Positions 7,734 through 17,408 of a DNA stretch of 52,588 nt are shown here, one piece after another (positions within the stretch are counted from its first letter, which is position 1; each line of letters starts with the position of its first letter). This stretch comes from Thiogranum sp. (GTDB taxonomy: Bacteria > Pseudomonadota > Gammaproteobacteria > DSM-19610), in assembly GCA_024636585.1 (NCBI GenBank), contig JAGXGS010000038.1, positions 1 to 52,588 of the forward strand, given 5' to 3'. A program made the position numbers and the translations under genes. The notes below the pieces were generated by a model, which was given only the letters and a program-made list of their open reading frames with translations, ran no database searches and had not been told where the DNA came from.

Positions 7734-9302
7734 ATGACCGAATTGCAGCTCACTATACCAGCGCAGGACCGCGACAGCGGGGGCGTCCGCCTGAAACCGC
7801 GTGAAGTGCGCGAATGGCTGCAAAACCTCCCCTACATGGATGCCCTGCGCACTCTGCAGCTCGCCAACCAGCAACTGCGCCTGCTCAATCGCCAGGTGAT
7901 CGCGCCGGGCGCGCGACTCGAAATACTGGATGAATTTCTGCGCACCTACCAGCGCCTCTCGGAGACTGCACCCGGCGACCCGGCCGACGCCGCGGCTTTA
8001 CAACCGCTGCTGAAGCAGCTGTCCCAGAACATCGGATTCGGCTACAAGATTCTCGTGCATGTTCTGGCGAACGGCAAAGCCGGCTTCTTCGATGCGCGGC
8101 ATCTGCCGGCGGCGATGCTCGGGGCCGTGCATGCGCTCGGCCAGCAGCTGGTCCACTGCTACATGCATTATAAACGAGTGCCGCGCGCGCTCTGGGGCGA
8201 ATGCCTGACCGTTTTCCGGCACGCGCAAAGCAGCAATCGCAGCGGCTATACAGCGCGTCTGGGAGGCAATGAGCCAATCGCTATCGATGCCAGCTTTCGC
8301 CTCATCGCACTGCTCAAACTGACTGATCCCTATCAGCTGCGCCCCGGCATGATGGCGGCTCTGCAACATTACTTCCGCAGTCACATCGATCTGACTCACA
8401 TGAGTAGTCTGGATCACGATCCGGATGCTGCAATACTCATGGTTCCGGCAGGCGATCAGCGCCTGCACAGCTCAGAAAGCGACGGTATTGCGATCGACAT
8501 CACTGCACTGCTCAAGCAGATACGGAACGACATCCTGAGACTGGAGAAGCAGCAGGATCAGACACGGATCGGAGGCATGGCGGCAGGCGTTCCCGGCGCG
8601 CTGTTGCTTGCGACTCTGAAAAAAATCCTCGGGTACTGGGAAGAACGACGCGAGCGAACCACATCGCGCGAAGATGCAGCGATCGGCATCGAGCTGGTCG
8701 TCGGACTGGAAGCCGCCTACTGCGCGATCAACGGAAACCGCCCCTTCGACGCGAAGCTGTACCTCACCGGCGACGAAGACAACCACATTAACATCGGCGC
8801 ACCCGCGGCGCCCGGCGCGACGCCGAGAAACCCGCCAGCGGCAAAATTCCAGTGCGTGACCACCAACCGCAACAGCGGCGGGCTCGGAATCTGTTACCGA
8901 GGGACTTCGCCATCACCGCGGGTCGGGCAACTGCTCGCGGCACGCCGCGCGCCGCCCACGCCGGGGAACTGGGTACTGGGAGTGTTTCGCTGGCTGGCGG
9001 AGTCAGAGTCGATGAACGGCTTTGATGCCGGGCTGCAATATCTGGCGGGCGAACCGGTGGCGGCGGTCATCAGACCGAGTGCCACCAATGAGACTGCGGG
9101 TGAGTTCCAGCCGGCCATCACGGCCGATCAAAAGCGGGGGGAACAAAGTGTCCGCACCATTATCGCGTGTGTAAACCAGCTACACACCGGCGCTGCGTTT
9201 GCGCTTTACGACAACCGCGGTGTTCAGCACCGCGCCCGCTGCATCGAACTGCTGGAATCAGGATCGGGTTTCGATCGTTTTATTTACCAGCTGCTTTCCT
9301 GA
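7734..9302 (+). CDS. Uncharacterised protein, possibly with a degenerate PilZ-like C-terminus
   Basis: 522 aa, no signal peptide or membrane segment, so probably cytoplasmic. The first ~330 residues look all-helical (REVREWLQNLPYMDALRTL at 23-41, then many Leu/Ala-rich helices). The C-terminal part (~360-520) looks beta-rich. It has FQCVTTNRNSGGLGICY near residue 370, which resembles the second half of a PilZ c-di-GMP motif (N/D-x-S-x-x-G) but does not match it exactly. I know of longer gammaproteobacterial proteins with a similar helical domain plus PilZ, and infer a relation, not a function. It stands alone, divergent from the tlpA-like gene. Confidence 0.6.
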   Translation: MTELQLTIPAQDRDSGGVRLKPREVREWLQNLPYMDALRTLQLANQQLRLLNRQVIAPGARLEILDEFLRTYQRLSETAPGDPADAAALQPLLKQLSQNIGFGYKILVHVLANGKAGFFDARHLPAAMLGAVHALGQQLVHCYMHYKRVPRALWGECLTVFRHAQSSNRSGYTARLGGNEPIAIDASFRLIALLKLTDPYQLRPGMMAALQHYFRSHIDLTHMSSLDHDPDAAILMVPAGDQRLHSSESDGIAIDITALLKQIRNDILRLEKQQDQTRIGGMAAGVPGALLLATLKKILGYWEERRERTTSREDAAIGIELVVGLEAAYCAINGNRPFDAKLYLTGDEDNHINIGAPAAPGATPRNPPAAKFQCVTTNRNSGGLGICYRGTSPSPRVGQLLAARRAPPTPGNWVLGVFRWLAESESMNGFDAGLQYLAGEPVAAVIRPSATNETAGEFQPAITADQKRGEQSVRTIIACVNQLHTGAAFALYDNRGVQHRARCIELLESGSGFDRFIYQLLS

Positions 9303-9313
9303 GCAATCAGGAA

Positions 9314-10063
9314 CTATCTGAGTTCGACCGTTCCGCCCAGATAGTTACGATCCGTTTCTTCAACGACACCGACCGACCAGGCACCACGATTGCGCGCGTG
9401 ATTCACTGCCGCGCTGGCCTCTGTGGAGGACGGATTGAGGTCCACGGAAAAGATCTGTTCAGGATAGATCAGGTCGGCATCGCTGATCTGATCGCGGTTG
9501 GCCTTGTAGATCAGTGGCCACTGGTAAGGATTGTTGTACACGCCTTCCTGCCCGGAAATAGACCACAGGCTATCGCCTCCCGCCACGTTGTACTGCATTG
9601 ATGCGGCGCCCAGTTCCGCCACCAGCGGAACCAGCAGATCATAGGCCTTGCGCCCTTCACCATTGCGGATGGCCTCGGCCGCTTCAACCATCGTGCTCTG
9701 CTGTGCAGCGCTCACGCCGTCGGCGGCGCTGGCTTTGGCATACAGTACTTTGGCCTTTTCCAGGTAGTGCTGGTTAACTGCCATTTCAGCTTCACTACGT
9801 GCCTTGTTGGCAAGCTTCAGGGCTGTTTCGTTATCGCCACTGGCTGCGGCTTCTTCCGCGCTTTTCAGGAAGTCTTCTGTGTCTCGCCACAATGCATCCA
9901 GCGCCGCCGCCTGGGCAATGGCCGCTTTGGCAGTATCGATGGCCTGCGCCACATCGTTGCGCGCCCCCGTCGGTTCGGTCGGCTTGGGTGTACCGGCACA
10001 ACCTGCCACCAGAAATGCAGCCAGAAAAGCGATCAGAAGATGTCTGGAAGATAAAAATGTCAT
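9314..10063 (-). CDS. LysM-domain lipoprotein with DUF4398-like N-terminal region
   Basis: 249-aa predicted lipoprotein, probably at the outer membrane and touching peptidoglycan. The signal peptide ends in the lipobox VAGC. An alanine-rich helical region (~30-150) contains repeated ALKLANKARSEAEMA-type helices like DUF4398. A LysM domain follows (about 167-220: YNVAGGDSLWSISG, then NPYQWPLIYKANRDQI, LIYPEQ). The start at 10063 is preferred over 10090 because GGAGA lies just before it and the signal peptide begins there. It lies downstream of another DUF4398-type lipoprotein on the same strand. Confidence 0.82.
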   Translation of the reverse strand: MTFLSSRHLLIAFLAAFLVAGCAGTPKPTEPTGARNDVAQAIDTAKAAIAQAAALDALWRDTEDFLKSAEEAAASGDNETALKLANKARSEAEMAVNQHYLEKAKVLYAKASAADGVSAAQQSTMVEAAEAIRNGEGRKAYDLLVPLVAELGAASMQYNVAGGDSLWSISGQEGVYNNPYQWPLIYKANRDQISDADLIYPEQIFSVDLNPSSTEASAAVNHARNRGAWSVGVVEETDRNYLGGTVELR

Positions 10064-10209
10064 TGGTTTCTCCATTAGTGGCTGATTCATATATAATTTT
10101 TACACTTTCGTTATTACCATGGATGCGGGGCGCTTAAACCCGCTGCCAAGGGTTGCGTCTCTGGCAAGACGCATCAGGCACAAATTCATTCCGTTGTACC
10201 GTGTTTCCG

Positions 10210-10515
10210 TTATGGCTCCTGGACCTGCTGCGCAACTTCCCGGGCAAGAATTGCCTCGTCACGTGCCTGCGTTGCGCTGCGGCGCGCATCGCGGAAACGT
10301 CGATCGTTGAGCAACTGCTGGGCGTCCTTGAGCAGTGTACGGGCATGTTCGAATCGCTCACCCGCATGCTGCTCGGCCCCCGCTATGCGCGCCGCTTCGA
10401 TCGCCTGACGGGCCTCACTCATTTCCTGTACCGGCGCCGTACCGCATGCGGCCATCGTCACCAGCAGCATTAACAGCAGTCCGCGACAACCGGAAAACGT
10501 TTTGGATAGTGACAT
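10210..10515 (-). CDS. Small DUF4398-type lipoprotein
   Basis: 101-aa predicted lipoprotein: signal peptide with lipobox MAAC, then a charged helical domain (ARQAIEAARIAG, then FEHARTLLKDAQQLL, RRFRDARRSATQARDEA) typical of DUF4398. Its helices resemble the N-terminal part of the LysM lipoprotein encoded 146 bp downstream, so the two may be paralogous partners. The start at 10515 gives a normal signal peptide; an upstream GTG would add 13 unlikely residues. Function unknown; an envelope or cell-wall role is inferred. Confidence 0.8.
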   Translation of the reverse strand: MSLSKTFSGCRGLLLMLLVTMAACGTAPVQEMSEARQAIEAARIAGAEQHAGERFEHARTLLKDAQQLLNDRRFRDARRSATQARDEAILAREVAQQVQEP

Positions 10516-10544
10516 ATACGCAGTAACTCGAGGAATTCCGCTAA

Positions 10545-10573
10545 ACGCTAGCACCCGCGACAGAGCGGGTCAA
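10545..10573 (-). promoter_or_regulatory. Candidate sigma-70 promoter for the DUF4398 lipoprotein
   Basis: On the minus strand TTGACC (10568-10573) is followed after exactly 17 nt by TAGCGT (10545-10550), 29 nt before the lipoprotein start. The -35 is close to consensus and the -10 is modest. The -10 lies in a motif that recurs upstream of the tlpA-like gene at 7631-7649. Confidence 0.45.
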
Positions 10574-10616
10574 GAAAGCCCTGTACGGACCGGTACGTAT
10601 CAAGGAAAATGACCGC

Positions 10617-11560
<944 letters not shown>

Positions 11561-11562
11561 AC

Positions 11563-11958
11563 GTGTCGCGTACCCGGCTGTTTTTTGTTGTGACGCTGTG
11601 CGGCTACTTTGGCATCATGGTGTTGCTGTTGCTCTGGTACGGGTGGCTGGCACCACCGCAGCTCATTTCCGCACCCTTCGCACTACTGCTGCTGGGACTG
11701 CCGCTGTTCGCGCCGCTGCGCGGGCTGTTGCACGCGCGCCGCTATACCGTGGCATGGAGCCTGTTCCTGTCGCTTCTCTATCTCACCCACGGCATCGTCG
11801 AAGCCTGGAGCAATCCAGCGGCGTTGTGGCCGGCGCTTGCTGAAGTGGTGTTGGCGCTGTGCTGGCTGGGCGGGGGCATCATGTTCATCCGCGCCAGCTC
11901 ACCGAACGCCGGCGCCGCCGTCACAGATCCAGCACCGCCTTCACAAACGGAACGGTAA
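11563..11958 (+). CDS. DUF2069 inner-membrane protein
   Basis: 131 aa with about four hydrophobic segments (LFFVVTLCGYFGIMVLLLLW, FALLLLGLPLFAPL, a segment around SLFLSLLYLTHG, and LAEVVLALCWLGGGIMFI). The short loops, GIVEAW and size match DUF2069, which usually lies between wrbA and hda. GTG 11563, 2 bp after the wrbA stop, is the chosen start. The 3' end overlaps the convergent hda gene by 38 bp. Function unknown. Confidence 0.82.
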   Translation: MSRTRLFFVVTLCGYFGIMVLLLLWYGWLAPPQLISAPFALLLLGLPLFAPLRGLLHARRYTVAWSLFLSLLYLTHGIVEAWSNPAALWPALAEVVLALCWLGGGIMFIRASSPNAGAAVTDPAPPSQTER

Positions 11959-12613
11959 GTTTGCGCTGTGCCGCCAGTGATGCCTGGTCCAGGCGTTCGA
12001 GCATGTCGAACAGGCTGGCAGTATCGCGCGGCAGGCGTTTCAGCAGATAGGCGGCCGTGTCATCGGGGATCTCGCAACCACGTTCACGAGCACGCGATTG
12101 CAGGGCCTGCAACAGCTGCTGATCGCGTAACGGCTGTAACTGATACACCACTCCCCAGCTCAGCCGCGAACGCAGATCGGCCAGATCGATATCAAGCCTG
12201 GCGGGCGCGCAGGCGGCGCTGATGATCAGCTGCGCGCCCCGTTCGCGGATGCGGTTATACAGATGAAACAGCGCCGTCTCCCACTGCGCATGTCCGGCAA
12301 TGGCATCGATGTCATCGATGCATACCAGGTCAAAGTTCTCCCAGCCCTCCAGCAGTTCCGGCTGCAGCGCCGCGTGTTCGCGCAGCGATACATAGGTGAC
12401 CGAGCGACCGGCATCGGCCGCGTGCTGACAGGCCGCCTGTAGCAGGTGACTCTTGCCGGAGCCGGGCGCGCCCCAGCAGGCAAAAAACGCCTCTCCCTGG
12501 CCACTGGCGCAACGCTGCAACTGGTCCACCAGTTCGGCACTGGATTCAGCAATAAAATTATCGAAGCGGGCCGAAGCTTTCAGCCACAGACCCAATGCCA
12601 GCTGACGGCTCAT
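11921..12613 (-). CDS. hda: DnaA inactivator Hda
   Basis: AAA+ protein that works with the sliding clamp to trigger DnaA-ATP hydrolysis and prevent re-initiation of replication. The 230-aa protein starts with the clamp-binding motif QLALGL at residues 4-9. It has Walker A GAPGSGKSH, Walker B LVCIDDIDAI, and a DnaA-like lid. The upstream in-frame start at 12709 would add 32 residues before the clamp motif and is rejected. The start overlaps the phosphatidyltransferase stop by 4 bp. Confidence 0.93.
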   Translation of the reverse strand: MSRQLALGLWLKASARFDNFIAESSAELVDQLQRCASGQGEAFFACWGAPGSGKSHLLQAACQHAADAGRSVTYVSLREHAALQPELLEGWENFDLVCIDDIDAIAGHAQWETALFHLYNRIRERGAQLIISAACAPARLDIDLADLRSRLSWGVVYQLQPLRDQQLLQALQSRARERGCEIPDDTAAYLLKRLPRDTASLFDMLERLDQASLAAQRKLTVPFVKAVLDL

Positions 12614-13161
12614 CGTGTCGCCCGTGCTCGCCGGCTCCAGGTGATCACGTAGTCGATACCACTCCACAGGGTAGTTGCGGTGACCAGATAGATCAGCGGA
12701 TCGAGCCACTCGCGCTGGCCCCAGCCACTGGCCTGCTGCACGATGACCGCGAGCACCAGCACGATCTGCATGAGGGTATTCAACTTGCTGACCAGCGTGG
12801 GCTCCGCATCCAGGCGGGCAATCCGGAAGTGATAAGTAACGGCGCCGGCCACGATCACTACGTCGCGCAACACCACCAGAACGAACAACCAGACGGGCAA
12901 CAATCCGGTCCAGCTCAATGCTGCGTAGCAGGCGATCAGCAGGGCCTTGTCCGCCAGCGGGTCGAGGATGCCGCCGAGACGGCTATGCCAGTCGAATTGC
13001 TTGGCCAGAAGACCATCCAGGCCATCGGATATCCCGGCCACCAGGAACAGCATCAGCGCCAGCGCATACTGGTGCTCCACCAGCGCCCAGGCGGTAGGCA
13101 CCACCAGCAGCGCGCGGGCAATGGTGATCAGGTTAGGAATATCGCGGGGGCGCAGAATCAC
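12610..13161 (-). CDS. CDP-alcohol phosphatidyltransferase (PgsA-like)
   Basis: Integral membrane enzyme that transfers a phosphatidyl group from CDP-diacylglycerol to an alcohol, most likely a step of phosphatidylglycerol or cardiolipin synthesis. 183 aa, about five membrane segments. The signature D-x2-DG-x2-A-[R]-x8-G-x3-D-x3-D is intact in DGLDGLLAKQF...GGILDPLAD except that the usual arginine after alanine is lysine. It overlaps the DUF2066 gene by 4 bp and hda by 4 bp, so the three minus-strand genes form a tight operon. The exact acceptor is not determined. Confidence 0.85.
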   Translation of the reverse strand: MILRPRDIPNLITIARALLVVPTAWALVEHQYALALMLFLVAGISDGLDGLLAKQFDWHSRLGGILDPLADKALLIACYAALSWTGLLPVWLFVLVVLRDVVIVAGAVTYHFRIARLDAEPTLVSKLNTLMQIVLVLAVIVQQASGWGQREWLDPLIYLVTATTLWSGIDYVITWSRRARATR

Positions 13162-14198
13162 GGATTTACGCTGAACCGCCAGGACCGGAGATCGTCAGTG
13201 CGCAACACTCTGCCCAGGTTGATCAGCTGCACCAGGTTGCTCTCCTGGGCATTGAGTTTGAGTTCGAACTCGATTTGCTGGTCCGCCACGCGCACGACCT
13301 GCACGCTATCCACCGGCGTCAGGGAAGACAGATAGTTGTACACGCGTCCGTAGTCATCGACGCCACGGATACCGTCCACGGTCAGCGCGCGTATGCTTTG
13401 CCCGGTAGTGGCGACTGCATACTTTGCGGCCAGCCATTCTGCTGCGTCGGCAACGCCCGCAGCGACAGCTTTGTCGAGTGTGGCGGCGTACCTGTTCCAG
13501 GTCTGGGTGTTACCGGCGGCCAGCAACGTCCAGCCGCCCTGCCAGCCGCTGGCGCCCGCGCGGCCAACTTTGCCGATCAGGATAACCTGCGGCCGGTAAC
13601 GTCGCGACGCAGTCTCGACGGCGCCCTGAAAGCCGCCCCATATATCGGTGAAGTCAACGGCGCGCTGGTCTTCCAGATCCAGCAACGGCAAGGTCACCGG
13701 TAAACCATATTCCCGAGCCGCTTCCCGCAGCGCCCCGGCAGCCTCGGTATCCGCACTTTCCGCCATCAGGTGACGTTGGCCGCGGTTGTCCACCGCCAGC
13801 CAGACCAGCGTATCAGGACGGTCGGGGCCCCAGTAACGCAGACCCGCTTTACGCACCTCACGCGCCAGGCTCACTCCGTCGAACCGGACCCACAGCCGCA
13901 GCGCCGCGTTGTCGGCATCCGGCGCCTCACGAACATGATACTGCTCGACGAAACGATCGGGCTGCGCCAGCAGCCTGTCTCCCGCGGCCTGCTGCACACC
14001 GGCACTGTCACCGGTGATTCTCACCAACACCTGCCGCAGAGCCTGTTGCATGGCACTCTCGCGCGCCGCTTCGTCACGGCCACCGACGGCCACTTCGGCC
14101 TCGAACAGGTTATCCAGACGCGCGGCATGCGCACCCGGCAATAGCAACATCAGGCCCAACAGACCAGCAAGGCAATAACGTAGAATCAAAGACTTCAC
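13158..14198 (-). CDS. DUF2066 exported protein
   Basis: 346-aa protein with a signal peptide (KSLILRYCLAGLLGLMLLLPGAHA). A domain around LRQVLVRITGDSAGV (residues ~50-70) and Arg/Trp/Asp-rich strands fit DUF2066. The C-terminal ~90 residues (VDGIRGVDDYGRVYNYLSSL) look like a repeated alpha/beta module. Two adjacent GTG codons (14201, 14198) are possible starts. It heads the DUF2066-phosphatidyltransferase-hda operon and is divergent from purM, the usual gammaproteobacterial order. Function unknown. Confidence 0.83.
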   Translation of the reverse strand: MKSLILRYCLAGLLGLMLLLPGAHAARLDNLFEAEVAVGGRDEAARESAMQQALRQVLVRITGDSAGVQQAAGDRLLAQPDRFVEQYHVREAPDADNAALRLWVRFDGVSLAREVRKAGLRYWGPDRPDTLVWLAVDNRGQRHLMAESADTEAAGALREAAREYGLPVTLPLLDLEDQRAVDFTDIWGGFQGAVETASRRYRPQVILIGKVGRAGASGWQGGWTLLAAGNTQTWNRYAATLDKAVAAGVADAAEWLAAKYAVATTGQSIRALTVDGIRGVDDYGRVYNYLSSLTPVDSVQVVRVADQQIEFELKLNAQESNLVQLINLGRVLRTDDLRSWRFSVNP

Positions 14199-14351
14199 CA
14201 CAACCCGCGGAATTTCGGCGCTACCATACCATAGGCGTCGCCCGCGGCTAAGCCCGGCAGCCTCCCTCGCTCCCGCCCGCCCCCCAACCGATCCATGCAA
14301 ACTGCCCGCAGTACGAGTACCATAGCTGCTTTTCCAGCGACGGAGCCTGCT

Positions 14352-15407
14352 GTGTCTGGGCACGATTCTTCTTCTCCCGATTCCATTAGTTATCGGGACG
14401 CCGGTGTCGACATCGACGCCGGTAATTCGCTCATCGAGCGGATCAAACCCGTGGTCGCCAAAACCCGCCGCCCCGGTGTCGTTACCGGGCTCGGCGGTTT
14501 CGGCGCACTGTTCGAACTGCCACTCGATCGTTACCGTCAGCCGCTGCTGGTATCGGGGACCGACGGCGTCGGCACCAAGCTGAAGCTCGCCATCGACAGC
14601 GGACGCCACGACACCATCGGCATCGACCTGGTAGCCATGTGCGCCAATGATATTGTGGTGCAGGGTGCGGAGCCGCTGTTCTTTCTCGATTACTACGCCA
14701 CCGGCAAACTGGACGTCGATATCGCGGCTGACGTGATTGCCGGCATCGGTCGCGGCTGCGAACTGGCCGGCGCCGCGCTGATCGGCGGCGAGACTGCGGA
14801 AATGCCCGGCATGTACAAGACCGAAGACTACGACCTGGCCGGTTTTTGTGTCGGCATCGTCGAGAAGGATAAAGTGATCGACGGGCAGTCGGTGCAGGCC
14901 GGAGACACGCTCATCGCCATGGCGTCCTCGGGTCCGCATTCCAACGGCTATTCCCTGATCCGCAAGATCGTCGAGCGGTCGGGTGTCGGCATGGAATACG
15001 AACTGGATGGCAAGCCGCTGCTGGACTGGCTGATGGCACCCACGCGCATTTATGTAAAGTCGTTGTTGAAGCTGCTGGAAACCGTCGAGGTACGCAGTCT
15101 CTGTCACATCACCGGAGGCGGCCTGCCGGAAAACCTGCCGCGCATGTTGCCCGACAACACAGTGGCGCGTATCGACACAGGCAGCTGGACCTGGCCGGCC
15201 ATCTTCACCTGGCTGCAGCAACAGGGCAATGTTGCGCTGCCGGAAATGTATCGCACTCTCAACTGCGGCATCGGTATGGTGGTCTGTGTACCGGACGACC
15301 AGGCCAGGCAATGCCTGGCGATACTCGAACAACAGGGTGAGAGCGCCTGGATACTCGGCCGGGTGGAAGCCGGCGACGGAAAGCCGCGCATCGAACTGGA
15401 TGGCTGA
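14352..15407 (+). CDS. purM: Phosphoribosylformylglycinamidine cyclo-ligase
   Basis: AIR synthetase: closes FGAM to aminoimidazole ribonucleotide with ATP in purine synthesis. The 351-aa protein has [13 protein letters not shown] near the N-terminus, [22 protein letters not shown] and [14 protein letters not shown], all family blocks. GTG 14352 is chosen: GGAG precedes it by 6 nt and it gives an E. coli-length N-terminus; ATG 14295 would add 19 low-complexity residues. It overlaps purN by 8 bp. Confidence 0.94.
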   Translation: MSGHDSSSPDSISYRDAGVDIDAGNSLIERIKPVVAKTRRPGVVTGLGGFGALFELPLDRYRQPLLVSGTDGVGTKLKLAIDSGRHDTIGIDLVAMCANDIVVQGAEPLFFLDYYATGKLDVDIAADVIAGIGRGCELAGAALIGGETAEMPGMYKTEDYDLAGFCVGIVEKDKVIDGQSVQAGDTLIAMASSGPHSNGYSLIRKIVERSGVGMEYELDGKPLLDWLMAPTRIYVKSLLKLLETVEVRSLCHITGGGLPENLPRMLPDNTVARIDTGSWTWPAIFTWLQQQGNVALPEMYRTLNCGIGMVVCVPDDQARQCLAILEQQGESAWILGRVEAGDGKPRIELDG

Positions 15408-16065
15408 GCAAACGCCGCTGTCGCTGGTGGTTCTGATATCGGGACGCGGTTCGAACCTCAGGGCGATCCTCGATGCCATTGCCAGCGGCCGGTTGCCGGC
15501 CACCGTCAGCGCGGTCATCAGCAGCAATACCACCGCGAGCGGCCTCGAATACGCACGCAGCAACAACATCGACATTCTGGCACTGGACCCCGCCGACTAT
15601 CCAGAGCGGATACAGTACGATCGCGCACTGCAAGGACTGATTGAACGTTTCAGCCCGGATCTGGTGGTGCTGGCGGGATTCATGCGGGTACTGTCGGCGG
15701 AATTCGTGCAGCATTTCCGCGCTCGGCTGATTAACATCCATCCTTCATTACTGCCCGCCTTTCGCGGCTTGCACACTCACCGCAAAGTGCTGGAAGCGGG
15801 CGCCACGGAACACGGCGCCAGCGTTCATTTCGTCACCGAGAAACTGGACGGCGGACCAGTGATCGCCCAGGCGCAGGTGCCGATACTGGCGGATGATACA
15901 GCCGAGACGCTGGCGGCGCGGGTCCTGGAACAGGAGCACCGGCTGTATGTGCAGGTGATCCACTGGATCGCCGAAGGCCGGATACGCTGCGAAGGGGAAC
16001 AGGTGTTGTTTGACGAACAGCCGTTGCAACAGCCCCGTCAGCTGTACACCCCGGCGGAGCAATAA
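15400..16065 (+). CDS. purN: Phosphoribosylglycinamide formyltransferase
   Basis: Transfers formyl from 10-formyl-tetrahydrofolate to GAR, giving FGAR. The 221-aa protein has the nucleotide loop [21 protein letters not shown], the catalytic block [16 protein letters not shown], then [15 protein letters not shown] containing the conserved Asp. Its ATG lies inside the end of purM, so the two are translationally coupled. Confidence 0.95.
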   Translation: MAEQTPLSLVVLISGRGSNLRAILDAIASGRLPATVSAVISSNTTASGLEYARSNNIDILALDPADYPERIQYDRALQGLIERFSPDLVVLAGFMRVLSAEFVQHFRARLINIHPSLLPAFRGLHTHRKVLEAGATEHGASVHFVTEKLDGGPVIAQAQVPILADDTAETLAARVLEQEHRLYVQVIHWIAEGRIRCEGEQVLFDEQPLQQPRQLYTPAEQ

Positions 16066-16069
16066 GCAC

Positions 16070-16843
16070 ATGCGACAGACTTTCCGGAATCCTCTGAGCA
16101 GGGCATTGTGCAGCGCTTTATCCGCTGCGTTGCTGTTGTTCGGCGTCGCCGCGCTGGCGGATGGCGCTGATCCCTATCCGGAGTTCAGCGCTGGCTATGA
16201 TGTGCGCGTCAATGGCGTCAAGGTCGGCTATGCGCGGTTCAGTCTGCAGCACTTGCAGGCGGACGAATACCTGTATGAGTCAGAGGCTGGCACCAGCGGA
16301 CTGGCAAAATGGATCACTGCCGATGTTGCCCGCGAAAGCAGCCGCTGGCGCTATGTCGACAACCGCATCCAGGTGATCGAATACGCTGCCGAGCGCGAAA
16401 AGGGCGATGCCGATGACAATGCCAGGCTGGTGTTCGACTGGGAGCACCTGCGGGTGGCCAATCGCGGCGCCGGCGAGCATTGGGAGATCGATATTCCGGA
16501 GGACACCCTGGACCCGCTGGTGATGCAGCTGGCCATGCTGCTGGATCTGCGGGACGGCGCGCGCAGATTCCGGTATCCGGTCGCCGTGCGGGGTCGTATA
16601 AAACATTATGAATTTGCGGTCGCCGGAGGCGAGACCATAACTCTGCCGTTCGGCACCTATGAGACTCTCAAGCTGGAGCGTCTGGATGAAAGCAGTGATC
16701 AGAGCTGGATCTGGAGCGCACCGGAACTGGAATATTTTCCGGTGCGTTTCGTGAAGCAGAAAAGCAATGGCATAAAAACCGAAATCCTGTTGCACGACCT
16801 CGAGTTCAAGGGGCCACAGGAACTCGGCGCCGCTATTCCGTAG
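16070..16843 (+). CDS. DUF3108 exported protein
   Basis: 257-aa exported protein: signal peptide ending VAALADG, then FSAGYDVRVNGVKVG (beta-rich DUF3108 pattern), PLVMQLAMLLDLRDG and LPFGTYETLKLERL. It starts 4 bp after purN and is probably co-transcribed, as in many gammaproteobacteria. Function unknown; a periplasmic or outer-membrane role is inferred. Its last 11 bp overlap the convergent mlaC gene. Confidence 0.84.
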   Translation: MRQTFRNPLSRALCSALSAALLLFGVAALADGADPYPEFSAGYDVRVNGVKVGYARFSLQHLQADEYLYESEAGTSGLAKWITADVARESSRWRYVDNRIQVIEYAAEREKGDADDNARLVFDWEHLRVANRGAGEHWEIDIPEDTLDPLVMQLAMLLDLRDGARRFRYPVAVRGRIKHYEFAVAGGETITLPFGTYETLKLERLDESSDQSWIWSAPELEYFPVRFVKQKSNGIKTEILLHDLEFKGPQELGAAIP

Positions 16844-17408
16844 CGCCTTCCAGTTTGCTGCCGAGCTTCGCCAGAAGTCCATCCAGTCCATCGGTTTTGA
16901 CCATCTGCTGATAACTGCTGCGGTAGTTGCTGATCATGCTGACGCCTTCGATGACCACGTCATAAACCAGCCACTCGCCATCCTTTAAACGCAACTTGTA
17001 GTTGACCGGAATTTCCTTGCCGGCGTCCAGAATCAGCGTGTCGACCTGCGCGTAGCGCTCCTTTTTGATTTGTTCATCCCGGTACTGAACGGCCTGGTCA
17101 TTGTATTCCTCCACCATCACCAGGTAAGTGTCCTGCACCGTGCGCGCATGCAGGGCAATGAAACGCTGTTGCTGCTCCGGCGTAGCCTGTTTCCAGTTCT
17201 GCGCCAGCGTCGACCGGGACATGGTTTCGTAATCGAAGCGGTTATTGATAAGGCCGCGGACCTTCTCCCGCTTTATACTCTTCTCCATCTGCGCATCGTG
17301 CAGAACGACCAGCACGTCATCGATAGTCGCGCGCAACATCTGGGTGGGCGAGCCCGCCGTAACCGACAGCGGCAGACACAGCAGCATTATCAGCATCAGA
17401 TTTTTCAT
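16833..17408 (-). CDS. mlaC: Periplasmic phospholipid shuttle MlaC
   Basis: Carries phospholipid between the outer membrane and the MlaFEDB inner-membrane complex, keeping outer-leaflet lipid asymmetry. The 191-aa protein has a signal peptide (LIMLLCLPLSVTAG). The DUF-type MlaC fold shows FDYETMSRSTLAQNWK, FIALHARTVQDTYL and LVYDVVIEGVSMISNYRSSY near the C-terminus. It overlaps mlaD by 4 bp. No mlaB follows. Confidence 0.92.
   Translation of the reverse strand: MKNLMLIMLLCLPLSVTAGSPTQMLRATIDDVLVVLHDAQMEKSIKREKVRGLINNRFDYETMSRSTLAQNWKQATPEQQQRFIALHARTVQDTYLVMVEEYNDQAVQYRDEQIKKERYAQVDTLILDAGKEIPVNYKLRLKDGEWLVYDVVIEGVSMISNYRSSYQQMVKTDGLDGLLAKLGSKLEGATE

Noticed and set aside
13158-15575. An 805-codon minus-strand frame
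   Set aside because: Only the first part (13158-14198) is the DUF2066 gene; the rest is antisense over purM, which has clear homology.
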